From NCBI GenBank assembly GCA_963845975.1, contig CAWJUD010000001.1, positions 2,232,001 to 2,296,000 on the forward strand: a DNA stretch of 64,000 nucleotides, read 5' to 3'. This document shows positions 18,624 through 27,560 of the stretch, piece after piece; position 1 is the stretch's first letter, and the number at the start of each line of letters is the position of its first letter. Made by a program: the position numbers and the translations under genes. Origin of the DNA: JBEKIK01 sp963845975. GTDB lineage: Bacteria; Planctomycetota; Planctomycetia; Pirellulales; Thermoguttaceae. The notes beneath the pieces are model-generated. The model was not told the DNA's origin. It did no database searches and was given only the letters and a program-made list of their open reading frames with translations.

Positions 18624-20127
18624 CTAATTAACAGTCCCTTTTTCGATTAATTCCAGACAAATTTCCCGCACGCGGTTGGGGTTGACGTTGGGATTTTTCT
18701 TTTTGGCCTGGCCGATGAGCTGTCCGATGCCTTTTTGCTTGCCTTCTTTCACTTCGGCGACGATTTTGGGATTGGCTGCCAGCACTTCGCGGCAGAGGTC
18801 GACCAGGGCGGATTCGTCGACTTGCTGGATGCCCAGGCTTTTGATGGCCTCGGCGAGCGAACGGCCGGAGGAGAGCATGTCGGCCAGGACTTCGCGGCCG
18901 CGGCTGGTGTCGAGTTTGCCGGAGCGGACTTGTTTTAAGAGTTCGGCCAATGCCTTGGGGCGGAGGGGATATTTCGAGATATCGATCTGCTGCTCGTTGA
19001 GCGTGCGGAGCACGTCTTGCTGCATCCAATTGCTGGCCATTTTGCCGTCGCCGCAGGCATCGGCCAGTTCGATGTAATAATCGACCAGTGCCCGGCCTTG
19101 GTTCACCAGCACGTCGCTGTCGTAAGGCGTGATGCCGTAGGTGTTTTCCAGGCGGGTGCGGAGCTCGGCGGGCAATTCGCCCAGCGAGGCGCGGATCTGC
19201 TCGATTTCCTCGTCGGTAACCGTGACCGGCACCAGGTCGGGATCGGGAAAGTAGCGGTAGTCGCTGGATTCTTCCTTGGAGCGTTGTTCGTGGGTGATTT
19301 GCCCGGCCTCGTCCCAGCCGCGGGTCGATTTGGGCACGTCGCCCAGTTTGTGGCCGGTCTCTTGCCACACTCGATACTGCCGCTGGGCTTCGTAGGCCAA
19401 GGCCCGTTCGACCGCGCGGAAGCTGTTCATGTTTTTCACTTCCACGATGGGCGTGGCGATTTTGCCTTGGGGCGTGTCGATGTGCAGGTTGATGTTGGCG
19501 TCCACCCGCAGGCTGCCCTCCTGCATGTTGCAGTCGGAAACGCCGAGGTAGTTCAGCAGCAGTTTCAGTTCGGTCAGATATGCCTTGGCCTCGGCGGGCG
19601 AGCGGAGATCGGGCTGGCTGACGATCTCCAGAAGCGGCGTGCCCGCGCGGTTCAGGTCGATGCGGCTGTCGGCCTTGCCGGCCACTTCGTCGTGCATGCT
19701 TTTGCCGGCGTCTTCCTCCAAATGGGCGCGGATGATGCCGATTCGCTTGGAAAAGGTGTCAGGAACCTTTTCCGACAAAGGTTCCTGACACCTTTCCGGA
19801 GATGGTCAAATAGCCGTCGTGGCTCAAGGGCAGATCGTACTGGCTGATCTGATAGCCCTTGGGCAGGTCGGGATAATAGTAGTTCTTCCGATCCCATTTG
19901 GTGAAGTGCGGGATTTCGCAGTTCAGGGCAACGGCGGTTTTCAAAGACAACTCGAAGGCCTTGCGGTTCATCACCGGCAGCGAGCCCGGCATGCCGATGC
20001 ACACGGGACAGGTTTGCGTGTTCGGCGGGGCGCCGAATTTCGTGCTGCAGCCGCAAAACATCTTGCTCTCGGTGAGCAACTGCACGTGCACTTCCAGACC
20101 GATGACGATGGTATAAGGTTCGCTCAT
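18624..20127 (-). pseudogene. gatB: Asp-tRNA(Asn)/Glu-tRNA(Gln) amidotransferase subunit B, split by a 46-bp palindrome
   Basis: GatB presents mischarged Glu-tRNA(Gln) or Asp-tRNA(Asn) for amidation with GatA and GatC. The N-terminal part is intact: IGLEVHVQLLTESKMFCGC, CPVCIGMPGSLPVMN and NYYYPDLPKGYQISQYDLP. The frame then enters an inserted palindrome and stops in it. Removing 19746-19791 (46 bp) restores TISGK joined to RIGIIRAHLEEDAGK, exactly the family sequence, and the remaining ~370 residues are open (RIDLNRAGTPLLEIVSQPD, KNMNSFRAVERAL, ESSDYRYFPDPDL, then the YqeY-type tail). Gene decay, a split protein, or ribosome bypass of the hairpin are possible. The gene is usually essential where Gln- or Asn-tRNA synthetase is absent. 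Confidence 0.92.
19746..19791. repeat. 46-bp palindromic insertion in gatB
   Basis: On the coding strand it starts GTGTCAGGAACCTTT, has a short TGTCGG loop, and returns AAAAGGTTCCTGACACC. The arms pair over about 18 bp. It has no coding content and its length (46, not a multiple of three) shifts the frame. The GTGTCAGGAACC arm resembles widespread REP-type palindromes; the 46-bp boundaries are set by the restored GatB reading frame. Confidence 0.85.
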
Positions 20128-20741
20128 GGGGTAATGGATTGAATCTGAGGAATTCCTCCCGGCATTGGCGTCGGGCTAGCGGGTATCAGGATTTTTTAAG
20201 ACTACAAAATTTTATAAACGCAGTATAGCGGTTCCGGGCCGAGCGTAAAAAGGGTTATGAAAGTGAATTATGCATTCGGCATTTTTTCTTTACAAGGAAA
20301 TTGCCCGGTCCACCCCCACTATCCGGGTGGCAGCGGCAGACTCTTGATATATTCAGTGCTAGTGAATGTAAATGTAGCCAAGGAATTCCAACAAAACGGC
20401 TTTCTTCCTTAGAGGAGGTTGGCGGTGGAGAAAAAATAACGGTAAATTTTGCCCTTGCCCTAACCTTCTCCCGACCACAGACGTGGTGCCCGGAGAGGGG
20501 AGATTTTGTGAGAGTTCCTAAATAACAGAAAAAGCAGTATTAACGATTTCGGGGATAAAGCGGAAAATAGGGGCGGGGAACGGCAGTTTGCATTTTTTGT
20601 GGGGAAAACCAGGTTATTTGTGCTTTGTTCAAGCTAATCTTAAAAAGGTGTGGGAGGTTATTCCATGGATTAGATTTGGGGGGCGTCTCAAGATATTTAG
20701 CGTAGCGGCTAGATCGGCTCTGAAAACAACCCGGTAATTAC
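20128..20741. other. Intergenic region, 0.6 kb, one nested hairpin
   Basis: No gene is recognised between the divergent gatB and the response regulator. At about 20468-20500 a small palindrome (GACCAC/GTGGTGCC) sits inside a CTTCTCC...GGAGAGGGG pairing, a nested-hairpin layout. Promoters of both flanking genes should lie here, but no convincing -35/-10 pair was identified. Confidence 0.4.
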
Positions 20742-22364
20742 ATGAACCCGACCAACTCCAAAGTGCTGGTAGTCGACGACGACCCGGCCATGCTGCGCAT
20801 GCTTTCGCGATGGTTGGAAAAAGGGGGCTATACAACTCGAGTGGCTTCCGACGGACTGCAAGCGTTAGAGATGATTGACGCCGATTGTCCGGATTTTGTG
20901 ATCACGGACTGGGAAATGCCCAACATGGACGGCCTGGAGCTTTGCCGCAGGCTCCGCGATCTTGATCTGCCGCATTACGTTTTTATCATGTTCCTCACGG
21001 TAAAGTCGGCTTCGCAAGAGATGATCGCGGGGTTGGAAATCGGAGCGGACGAATTTCTATGCAAGCCGGTGTATCAAGAAGAGTTGCTGGCGCGGATGCG
21101 GGCGGGATCGCGGGTATTGGAACTGGAGCGGCGGCTTAACACGATGGCTCATACGGATCCCTTGACCGGCCTGATGACTCAGAAGACCTTTTATGACATC
21201 ATGGGCAAGGAATGGTATCGGTCGAAGCGATATCAATCGCCGCTCTCGTGCGTGATGATGGACTTGGATTTTTTCAAGCAGGTTAACGACATCCACGGCC
21301 ACCAGATCGGCGACAGCAGCTTAAAGATAGTTGCGGACTTGTTGCTGGAAAGCAGCCGCCGCAGCGATTCCGTTTGCCGGTACGGCGGCGAGGAATTCTG
21401 CATCCTTTTGCCCGAAGCCAACGAAACCGATGCCACGGCTTGGGCCGAACGCGTTCGTCTAAAGATGGCGGAATTACAGATCCCCGTGGGCGATAAACAT
21501 ATCCGCATAAGCGGCAGCTTCGGCGTGTCGCAGCGGCACGACGATACGCATTCGCCGGAAGCCCTTGTCGATCAAGCGGACCAGGCCCTGCTATGCGCGA
21601 AGCGAACCGGGCGCGATCGCGTGGTCCGTTACGAGTCGCTCAACGATGCGGGGGAATTGGAACTGGTAACCACTGAAACCGATTTATTCAAAGGCATCCT
21701 GGCGCGGCATATCATGACGCCCATGGTCGTGTGTCTGGGGGAAGACAAGACTATTGGCCAGGCTGCCGAGTTTTTTATTCGTTCCCGCATCAATTCCACG
21801 CCCGTCGTCGATGTCCAGGGCAAACTAAGTGGCATGCTTTCGGAAAAAGATCTGATGGCCGCCATGGTTTCGTTGGATTACTGGAAGCATACGGTTTCCA
21901 GCGTGAAGAGACCCAACGTCATCACTTATGAAGAAGACACGCCCGCCCGTACGATCTACGAATTCCTTTGCCGAGTGGCGATGCGGCGTATCGTAATTGT
22001 CAAAGACGGATGTCCCACCGGCACCATAAGCCGGGGCACCTTGTTGCGGCTGTTCCGTAATTTGGTGTATAGCAAGGGTCTCCTCGAACCCGAACAAGTC
22101 GAAGGGGCGCGTACAAAAGTCTATCCGAACCACTGCCGAGAACATCTGGAAGAAACCACCCGGCAACTGTCAATTCAGGTATTCCAATTGCAACAGCATC
22201 TGCAAAACGGCAACGAAGACCTCATGCCTTATGTTATCGGCGGAGCGACGGGAATGCAGGGTCTGGTCGACGACTTGTTGGCCCATGCCCAATATGCCGA
22301 TTCCGATAAAAGTTGCGTGGTTGATAAACAATCCATGCTGACCGAAGGAAATTGCGTGGATTGA
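20742..22364 (+). CDS. Response regulator with GGDEF and paired CBS domains (predicted diguanylate cyclase)
   Basis: A 540-residue signalling protein. Residues 1-120 form a receiver domain: acidic cluster VVDDDP, phospho-acceptor Asp56 in FVITDWEMPNMDG, and the Lys in FLTVKSA. Residues ~130-295 form a GGDEF domain with DPLTGLM, MDLDFFKQVND and YGGEEFCILLPEA. An RRSD inhibitory I-site stands five residues before GGEEF, so product feedback by c-di-GMP is expected. Residues ~310-450 hold two CBS motifs (HIMTPMVVCLGED, INSTPVVDVQGKLSGMLSEKDLM), likely binding an adenine nucleotide and tying c-di-GMP output to energy state. The final ~90 residues are unrecognised. No partner histidine kinase is adjacent. 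Confidence 0.92.
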   Translation: MNPTNSKVLVVDDDPAMLRMLSRWLEKGGYTTRVASDGLQALEMIDADCPDFVITDWEMPNMDGLELCRRLRDLDLPHYVFIMFLTVKSASQEMIAGLEIGADEFLCKPVYQEELLARMRAGSRVLELERRLNTMAHTDPLTGLMTQKTFYDIMGKEWYRSKRYQSPLSCVMMDLDFFKQVNDIHGHQIGDSSLKIVADLLLESSRRSDSVCRYGGEEFCILLPEANETDATAWAERVRLKMAELQIPVGDKHIRISGSFGVSQRHDDTHSPEALVDQADQALLCAKRTGRDRVVRYESLNDAGELELVTTETDLFKGILARHIMTPMVVCLGEDKTIGQAAEFFIRSRINSTPVVDVQGKLSGMLSEKDLMAAMVSLDYWKHTVSSVKRPNVITYEEDTPARTIYEFLCRVAMRRIVIVKDGCPTGTISRGTLLRLFRNLVYSKGLLEPEQVEGARTKVYPNHCREHLEETTRQLSIQVFQLQQHLQNGNEDLMPYVIGGATGMQGLVDDLLAHAQYADSDKSCVVDKQSMLTEGNCVD

Positions 22365-22420
22365 GTAAAATCAAGGTGCAACATTTTCCTCCTCTAGCGC
22401 GGCTTTACGGCCGCAAGCAA

Positions 22421-22451
22421 ACCCCCGGTGTAATCACCGGGGGCTAAATAA
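22421..22451 (+). repeat. Family B palindromic repeat, copy 1
   Basis: ACCCCCGGTGTAATCACCGGGGG followed by CTAAATAA, preceded by a GCAAGCAA-type lead. Other copies are at 23906, 36072 (inverted) and 44079. The stem CCCCCGGTG/CACCGGGGG is conserved, the loop varies, and TAAATAA follows it in each copy, giving stop codons in more than one frame. Confidence 0.75.
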
Positions 22452-22511
22452 GTTGTGCACAAAGTAATGTACTTGATGCGCAAAAAGCGTTCAAACCTTA
22501 ACACAAAGAGT

Positions 22512-22811
22512 CTATTTCAGCTCTGTTTTTAATGCCATTTTCTGCCTGTGTCTCCACTGCCGGATGTAGCATGCCAAACACGGCATTTGCACTAAACCTC
22601 CGCAGCCGGAGCAGCGAGCCGGCCGGCCGGCGGGCGGGATGAAATGCATATCCATTCGAAAAAACCGGGGCGGATAATCGCGGCGTTTCCCTTGGGCAAT
22701 GGCGCAAACCGTTCCCCGGCTCACACCCATCCGCTCGGCAATAGCTCGTTGGGATAAACTGCCCTCAGCCAACATCTGCCGGATTTCCTTGACAATGTCA
22801 CTGGCAATCAT
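22512..22811 (-). CDS. Small HTH / zinc-ribbon protein
   Basis: About 99 residues from an ATG with an AAGGAGCT Shine-Dalgarno eight bases upstream; a start nine codons earlier lacks one. The N-terminal half (IVKEIRQMLAEGSLSQRAIAERMGVSRGTVCAIAQGK) is a clear helix-turn-helix of the resolvase/transposase type. The C-terminal half has two Cys pairs, CSGC and CLAC, likely one zinc site, followed by a basic helix. It should bind DNA as a small repressor or accessory factor. Homologous short HTH/zinc proteins are common in planctomycetes, but I know of no assigned function. It stands alone next to a family B repeat. Confidence 0.75.
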   Translation of the reverse strand: MIASDIVKEIRQMLAEGSLSQRAIAERMGVSRGTVCAIAQGKRRDYPPRFFRMDMHFIPPAGRPARCSGCGGLVQMPCLACYIRQWRHRQKMALKTELK

Positions 22812-23905
22812 TGCGAAAGCTCCTTGGCATTTATTCACTTAAAAAAACGAGTAAATCAACAAGACCAATACCCCCTGCTTGCGAAGAGCGGCCGAAGCGG
22901 GCACACTCAGAATCAAGCCTTGTGTACAGATTAGCGGCAGTGAGAATCCTTCCCTGAAAATATGCACATGCGTACATAGCAGAAGCAGATTAGCACATAC
23001 TATACACTAGTCAATATAACAAATGAACAGTTATATGTACTTTTTATGTCCTAAAGAGAAGAGTCCAAGAAAAAGAGCTGGGCTGATAGAATAGATTCGA
23101 TGCAGGCTGTAAAAATAATAGGGTAATTACCCCCATAAAGAGTCCGTCTGCCTTTCGTGATAAACGGGGGCTGCAATTTTTATCGCGAAGAGATTGTGTA
23201 TGGTAACCCAGGGTTGCCGCGCAGCGGCTATCCTGGGATGGGATTTATAATTACCACGTCAACCCTGAAAGGGTTGCGGAGTGCGGCGTCCGCCTCTCCG
23301 AAACCCCGTTGGGGTATTGTTTTTTCGTTCCTTTTTGCCCCTTATTACAAGCCCTTCGGGCTATTTGATGCGTCGTAAGTTCCTTCGGGCTATTTGATGC
23401 GTCGTAAGTTCCTACACAGCAATGTTCCAACAGGCAGATAGACTTTAAGCACTACTGTTTTCCAGTCCCAGCATTCAGTCTGAATTTAACGAATAAGTTG
23501 ACCTAGTTGATTGAACCTAATGCATAAAGCCCATATAAAGACATGTAGCCAATCCGATTTACCAGCCGATGACATTGCCGGTTATTATTGTTGCCACGGG
23601 CTTAAGGAAGGCGCAAGGAGGAATTAAGAGCGGAAGAATCGAGATACGGGCGCCGGCATTTAATTTTACCACTATATTAACGAGTTGCCTTCCAAAACAA
23701 TTATGTTTGTTTCCATCATCCCGGCAATACTGGCCTTGACATTCTTTGGAATAGTTTTGCTTTCTGCCGCGATACTAATCGGGACGCGGAGGGCGCAGCG
23801 CGGCGAGTACCGCGGGAAATAGCGGTCGGGGTTCAAGATTCGGGGTTCAGCACTTGGAGGATCGCCGATCGGAGAATCCCAGGGCGGCATAAAGCCGCAA
23901 CCAAG
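22812..23905. repeat. 1.1-kb non-coding, repeat-rich stretch
   Basis: No supportable gene. From about 23200 to 23320 there is a chain of short inverted repeats (ACCCAGGGTTGCCGC..., ACCCTGAAAGGGTTG, ACCCCGTTGGGGTA) of a type known from interspersed repeats in several phyla. At 23353-23410 a 29-bp unit beginning CCTTCGGGCTATTTGATG occurs twice in perfect tandem. The part from 22840 to 23150 is AT-rich without clear structure. Short frames here have no family likeness. Confidence 0.55.
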
Positions 23906-23936
23906 ACCCCCGGTGTAAGCACCGGGGGCTAAATAA
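23906..23936 (+). repeat. Family B palindromic repeat, copy 2, supplying a stop codon
   Basis: Same palindrome as at 22421 with loop TAAG, preceded by GCAACCAAG. The minus-strand gene ending at 23929 stops inside it: the TAG is the reverse of CTA in CTAAATAA. The repeat has therefore probably cut or capped that gene. Confidence 0.7.
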
Positions 23937-24444
23937 CCTTGGGCGTGCTGACCATGCAAACGTTGTCGCTTTTGAATATTTCTTGCAGGTCGGTATTGGC
24001 CGAGGGCAATTCGATCTCACACTGCGGATGAGTCGTCGCTTCATCCACAATCATGGCATGCATGCCGGCTATTAGTATGGAAGCCGTTTCCTTTTCCACA
24101 TTCAGACAAGACAGATCGACGCCGGGTTCGGGCGCATGGGGGGGGCATTCATTACTGATATTCAAGTTTTTTGCGGGATTTCCAGGAATTGCCGGATCGC
24201 GTCCGTTTGACAGTGGTGCATTGCCAGCCGATTTACATGTGATAATGCTGGTCGATCCGTCGGTGGCGACTACGTGCCAAGCGTCGTTTTCCTGGCGGGG
24301 TTTTTCCACAACCTTGGGCGGCGAATGCGGAAATGCAGGCCGGCTGGAATTGATTTCCTGTTGCACGAGCGGTTTCAAGATGTTATTTTGTGCGCGGGCG
24401 GTCATAGGCAGGTGAGCATAGGCGGTGCGACCGGTTGGTTGCAC
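23929..24444 (-). CDS. Hypothetical protein, probably with altered C-terminus
   Basis: A frame of about 171 codons opening with GTG at 24444; ATG 24405 (MTARAQNNILKP) is an alternative. The sequence is Pro/Ser/Asn-rich, with HVVATDGSTSIITC and LNVEKETASILIAGMHAMIVDEATTHPQCEIE as the more ordered parts. No family is recognised. The stop lies within a family B repeat, so the true C-terminus may be missing. Together with the following upstream gene it may form a two-gene unit on the minus strand. Reality is moderately supported by codon pattern only. Confidence 0.45.
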   Translation of the reverse strand: MQPTGRTAYAHLPMTARAQNNILKPLVQQEINSSRPAFPHSPPKVVEKPRQENDAWHVVATDGSTSIITCKSAGNAPLSNGRDPAIPGNPAKNLNISNECPPHAPEPGVDLSCLNVEKETASILIAGMHAMIVDEATTHPQCEIELPSANTDLQEIFKSDNVCMVSTPKVI

Positions 24445-24519
24445 CGTTTGATCAGTTCAAGATATTCCGTTTATTGGGGCGACACTAGGAACGTCTTCCC
24501 AACAAAGTTTGACGGACAA

Positions 24520-24852
24520 TTAGGCGGCTTCGGAAGCCGATTTCACTTCAGCCCAGGTCCGCCTGTACTGCAACGCTTCCAGCAATTCGGCCAGGCTGAG
24601 CGTTTTGTTCTCCAGTTCCAGGGGAATCTCCATGCCCGGGTCGCAAACCAAATCAACCGTTCCATCTTCGCTGATCAGGGGATCGAACTCGCGGAGCAAA
24701 CCGTCCTGGACGGCCTGGCGAATCAAGTGCCCTCGGGTGGCCGAGACTTCGGTGGCGCGATCGCCCAGGCTATCGGCGGCACGCTTGGCCAGTGCGGGCA
24801 GATACTCGCTGGGAACCTCAATAATTTTTGGAACATAGACTTTAACTTGCAT
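24520..24852 (-). CDS. Small hypothetical protein
   Basis: A 110-residue frame with a good Shine-Dalgarno (GTAGGAG, about 9 bases before the ATG). It begins MQVKVYVPKIIEVPSEYLP, a beta-strand then helix pattern, and continues with a mixed charged helix region and SLAELLEALQYRRTW near the end. No signal peptide, membrane segment or metal ligands. I cannot assign a family. It lies upstream of another unassigned minus-strand frame and divergent from the ECF sigma gene. Confidence 0.65.
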   Translation of the reverse strand: MQVKVYVPKIIEVPSEYLPALAKRAADSLGDRATEVSATRGHLIRQAVQDGLLREFDPLISEDGTVDLVCDPGMEIPLELENKTLSLAELLEALQYRRTWAEVKSASEAA

Positions 24853-25147
24853 GGGATCTCGCTCCTACGTCATTGGGTCTTGCTCTATACTTCACCCCCG
24901 AATATGGGGCAGGGGGCGAGCAGAGCGACAATGCTTGCGCATGTGAAACGTATCGGCATGCTGCAAGTAACGGTCGCACCGTTTTTTCAGGATTTTCAAG
25001 GCCTGCGGGTAGAATGGCAATTATGTATACTTCAAGGCGGCCCTGGATTGCCCCTAGCAATTACTTTCCGGGATAATCTTGCTTAGTTTCTCCAATTTAC
25101 TGAAAGATTTCCCAAACCGGCTTGTGGTATAGATAGGAGCACACCCG

Positions 25148-25750
25148 ATGGACGAAACGCCCACGACCCGTCCAAGTTTATTGGTGCGCCTCCGTAATCT
25201 CCAAGACCAACAATCTTGGGAGGAGTTTTACAGCATATATCAGCCGCTTGTGTTTCGGATGGCTCGAAACCAGGGCTTTCAGGATGCGGATGCATGGGAG
25301 TTGACGCAGGAGGTTTTCGTGGCCGTGGCCTCGGCTATCGAGCGCTGGGATCCCGACCCCCAGCGAGGGAGTTTTCGCGGCTGGCTGTTTCGCATAGCCA
25401 GAAACCTGATGATCAACTGGCTGGCTTATCGGCGGCGGCATCCGACCGGGGCCGGCAACAGCGATATCCGTAAACTATTGGCCGAGCAGCCCGATACGCA
25501 CGACCTCAACCGGGAAGACTCGGCTGTTTTCGAGCGGGAGTACAAACGCCAGGCCTTTGCCTGGGCGGCGGAACAAATCCGCAACGAGTTTCGTGAAACA
25601 ACCTGGCAAGCCTTCTGGCTTACCAGCGTCGAGAATCAGCCTGTGACCGAAGCGGCCGAGAAGTTGAAAATATCAGTTGGCGCGGTTTACATCGCCCGCA
25701 GCCGGATAATGGCGCGGCTAAGGCAAAAGATCGAAACCTTGGAAGAATGA
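25148..25750 (+). CDS. ECF-type RNA polymerase sigma factor
   Basis: A 200-residue sigma-70 family protein of the ECF class. Region 2 runs through SWEEFYSIYQPLVFRMARNQGFQDADAWELTQEVFVAV and GSFRGWLFRIARNLMINWL (core binding and -10 recognition). Region 4 is AFWLTSVENQPVTEAAEKLKISVGAVYIARSRIMARLRQ, a helix-turn-helix for the -35 element. A GGAG Shine-Dalgarno precedes the start. The next gene, 41 bp on, encodes a kinase with an anti-sigma-type zinc finger, an arrangement typical of planctomycete ECF groups in which the kinase controls the sigma factor. Confidence 0.95.
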   Translation: MDETPTTRPSLLVRLRNLQDQQSWEEFYSIYQPLVFRMARNQGFQDADAWELTQEVFVAVASAIERWDPDPQRGSFRGWLFRIARNLMINWLAYRRRHPTGAGNSDIRKLLAEQPDTHDLNREDSAVFEREYKRQAFAWAAEQIRNEFRETTWQAFWLTSVENQPVTEAAEKLKISVGAVYIARSRIMARLRQKIETLEE

Positions 25751-25791
25751 TAGTTAAGGTTGTTTAAACACGGATATCTTAAATAGATCAC

Positions 25792-27543
25792 ATGATTCCA
25801 TTCAATTCACAATGCGATCGACGGCAACTCCAGGAACTCCTGGAAGATAAATTGCCTCCCAAGTTGCAGGACGATCTGGCCAGGCATCTGGAGTCTTGCG
25901 CGGATTGCCGGAAAGAGTTGGAATCGTTGGCGGCTGGTCCGGACTGGTGGAGCGATGCCCAGCAGTTGCTCAGCACCGTAGTAAATATGGATGGCGCGAC
26001 AAGCACCGACAACGTTTTGAACCCGGGCGGCATGGTTTCTCATGTGGATGGCGTGCGATTGGAGTTCCTTTCACCTACCGAAGATTCGAGCAAGCTCGGC
26101 CGGCTCGGACCTTATGAGATCGTGAAAATTGTCGGGCGAGGGGGAATGGGAATCGTGCTGAAGGGTTTCGATTCGGTCCTGAATCGCCATGTGGCCATTA
26201 AAGTCCTGGCGCCCCAATGGATGCACAGCACCGCGGCCCGCCAGCGGTTTGCCCGCGAGGCCCGGGCCGCGGCGGCGGTCGTGCACGAGCACGTGATCGC
26301 CATATACGCGGTGGATTCGGCGAACGAAACGCCATACCTGGTCATGCCGTTTATCGACGGCATATCGTTGCAGGATCGCATCGATCGCGCGAGTGCCACT
26401 GGCTCTGCCAGTGTCAGCGGCCCGCTGGAATTGAAAGAAATCCTGCGGATCGGCATCCAGATTGCCGCCGGGCTGACGGCCGCTCATGCCCAAGGCCTGG
26501 TGCATCGCGACATCAAGCCCGCCAATATTTTGCTGGAGAACGGCGTGGAGCGCGTATTGATCACCGATTTCGGCCTTGCCCGGGCGGTGGACGACGCCAG
26601 TTTCACGCGGAGTTGTTTTATCGCCGGCACGCCGGAATACATGGCCCCGGAACAGGCCAACGGCGAGGCGGTCGATCACAGGATCGATCTTTTCAGCCTG
26701 GGCAGCGTGATGTACGCCATGTGCACCGGTAAATCGCCGTTCCGCCGGGAAACGACCATGGCCGTGTTGCGGCAGATTTGCGAAGGAACCGCTCGGCCGA
26801 TTCGTGAAATCAATCCAAAAATTCCCAAATGGCTGGAGCAAATTATTGCCCGGCTGCATGCCAAAACTCCGGCCGAGCGATATCAAACAGCCGGTGAAGT
26901 TGCCGATTTATTGGGCGGTTGGCTGGCGCATATCGAACAACCGTCGCTGTATCCCAGACCGCGCGAGCCGTCCGGGCGATGGCAGGCGTTTGCGGGATTT
27001 ACCGGGCGGGGCGTTCGCCTGCGCTGGGCAACGGCCGCTACGCTGTTGCTCATGTTGGCGGTGATAACCGCGACTGAAATAACGGGCGTTTCCCGCTTGT
27101 CGCGATTGTTTTTCGGCATCGAAGAAGCCCGGTCCACGGGGTCGCCCCCGGGTATGGCGGCGTCACAATCCAGGACGACATCGGCAAATGGAAATGCAGA
27201 TTCATTCTACGCGGATAAGGAAACCGCGTTTGAGAAACGGATCGCCGAATTGTGGCGGCGGCTTCAGGAGTTGGATACAACCGCATCAAACGGCGAATCA
27301 TCCGGCGTAGCGCCGGAAAGGCTCGCGCAATTCCACTCGCAACTGGCTCAATTGCAGGCCGAGTTGCCGGAATACCGTCAAGACCCGCAGATCGATCAAC
27401 TCCGGCAAGTGGGTGCGGCAATAGAACAACTCAAGCCGCGATCTCCGTCGCCTGAAGCCGGGCATGGAATCGATTCGTCAATGACGGAAATCAGCGACCG
27501 TATCGAACAATTAAACCAAGACCTGTACAGGAATTTTCCCTAA
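25792..27543 (+). CDS. Transmembrane Ser/Thr protein kinase with N-terminal anti-sigma zinc finger
   Basis: 583 residues. The N-terminus has an H-x3-C-x2-C zinc finger (RHLESCADCRKELE near residues 28-41), the ZAS-type fold that binds ECF sigma factors. The Hanks-type kinase domain spans about 105-375: glycine loop VGRGGMGIVLKG, HVAIKVLAP with the ATP Lys, catalytic loop VHRDIKPANILL, TDFGLARA, and GTPEYMAPEQ in the activation segment. One membrane span (ATLLLMLAVITATEI, near residue 420) is followed by an exterior helical region rich in Glu and Gln. The layout suggests an outside signal relayed to the adjacent sigma factor, either by release from the finger or by phosphorylation. Confidence 0.95.
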   Translation: MIPFNSQCDRRQLQELLEDKLPPKLQDDLARHLESCADCRKELESLAAGPDWWSDAQQLLSTVVNMDGATSTDNVLNPGGMVSHVDGVRLEFLSPTEDSSKLGRLGPYEIVKIVGRGGMGIVLKGFDSVLNRHVAIKVLAPQWMHSTAARQRFAREARAAAAVVHEHVIAIYAVDSANETPYLVMPFIDGISLQDRIDRASATGSASVSGPLELKEILRIGIQIAAGLTAAHAQGLVHRDIKPANILLENGVERVLITDFGLARAVDDASFTRSCFIAGTPEYMAPEQANGEAVDHRIDLFSLGSVMYAMCTGKSPFRRETTMAVLRQICEGTARPIREINPKIPKWLEQIIARLHAKTPAERYQTAGEVADLLGGWLAHIEQPSLYPRPREPSGRWQAFAGFTGRGVRLRWATAATLLLMLAVITATEITGVSRLSRLFFGIEEARSTGSPPGMAASQSRTTSANGNADSFYADKETAFEKRIAELWRRLQELDTTASNGESSGVAPERLAQFHSQLAQLQAELPEYRQDPQIDQLRQVGAAIEQLKPRSPSPEAGHGIDSSMTEISDRIEQLNQDLYRNFP

Positions 27544-27560
27544 CACAAAGGAGATTTTGT

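Noticed and set aside
23157..23378. 73-codon frame in the repeat-rich island
   Set aside because: Encoded entirely by inverted-repeat sequence; no ribosome-binding site.
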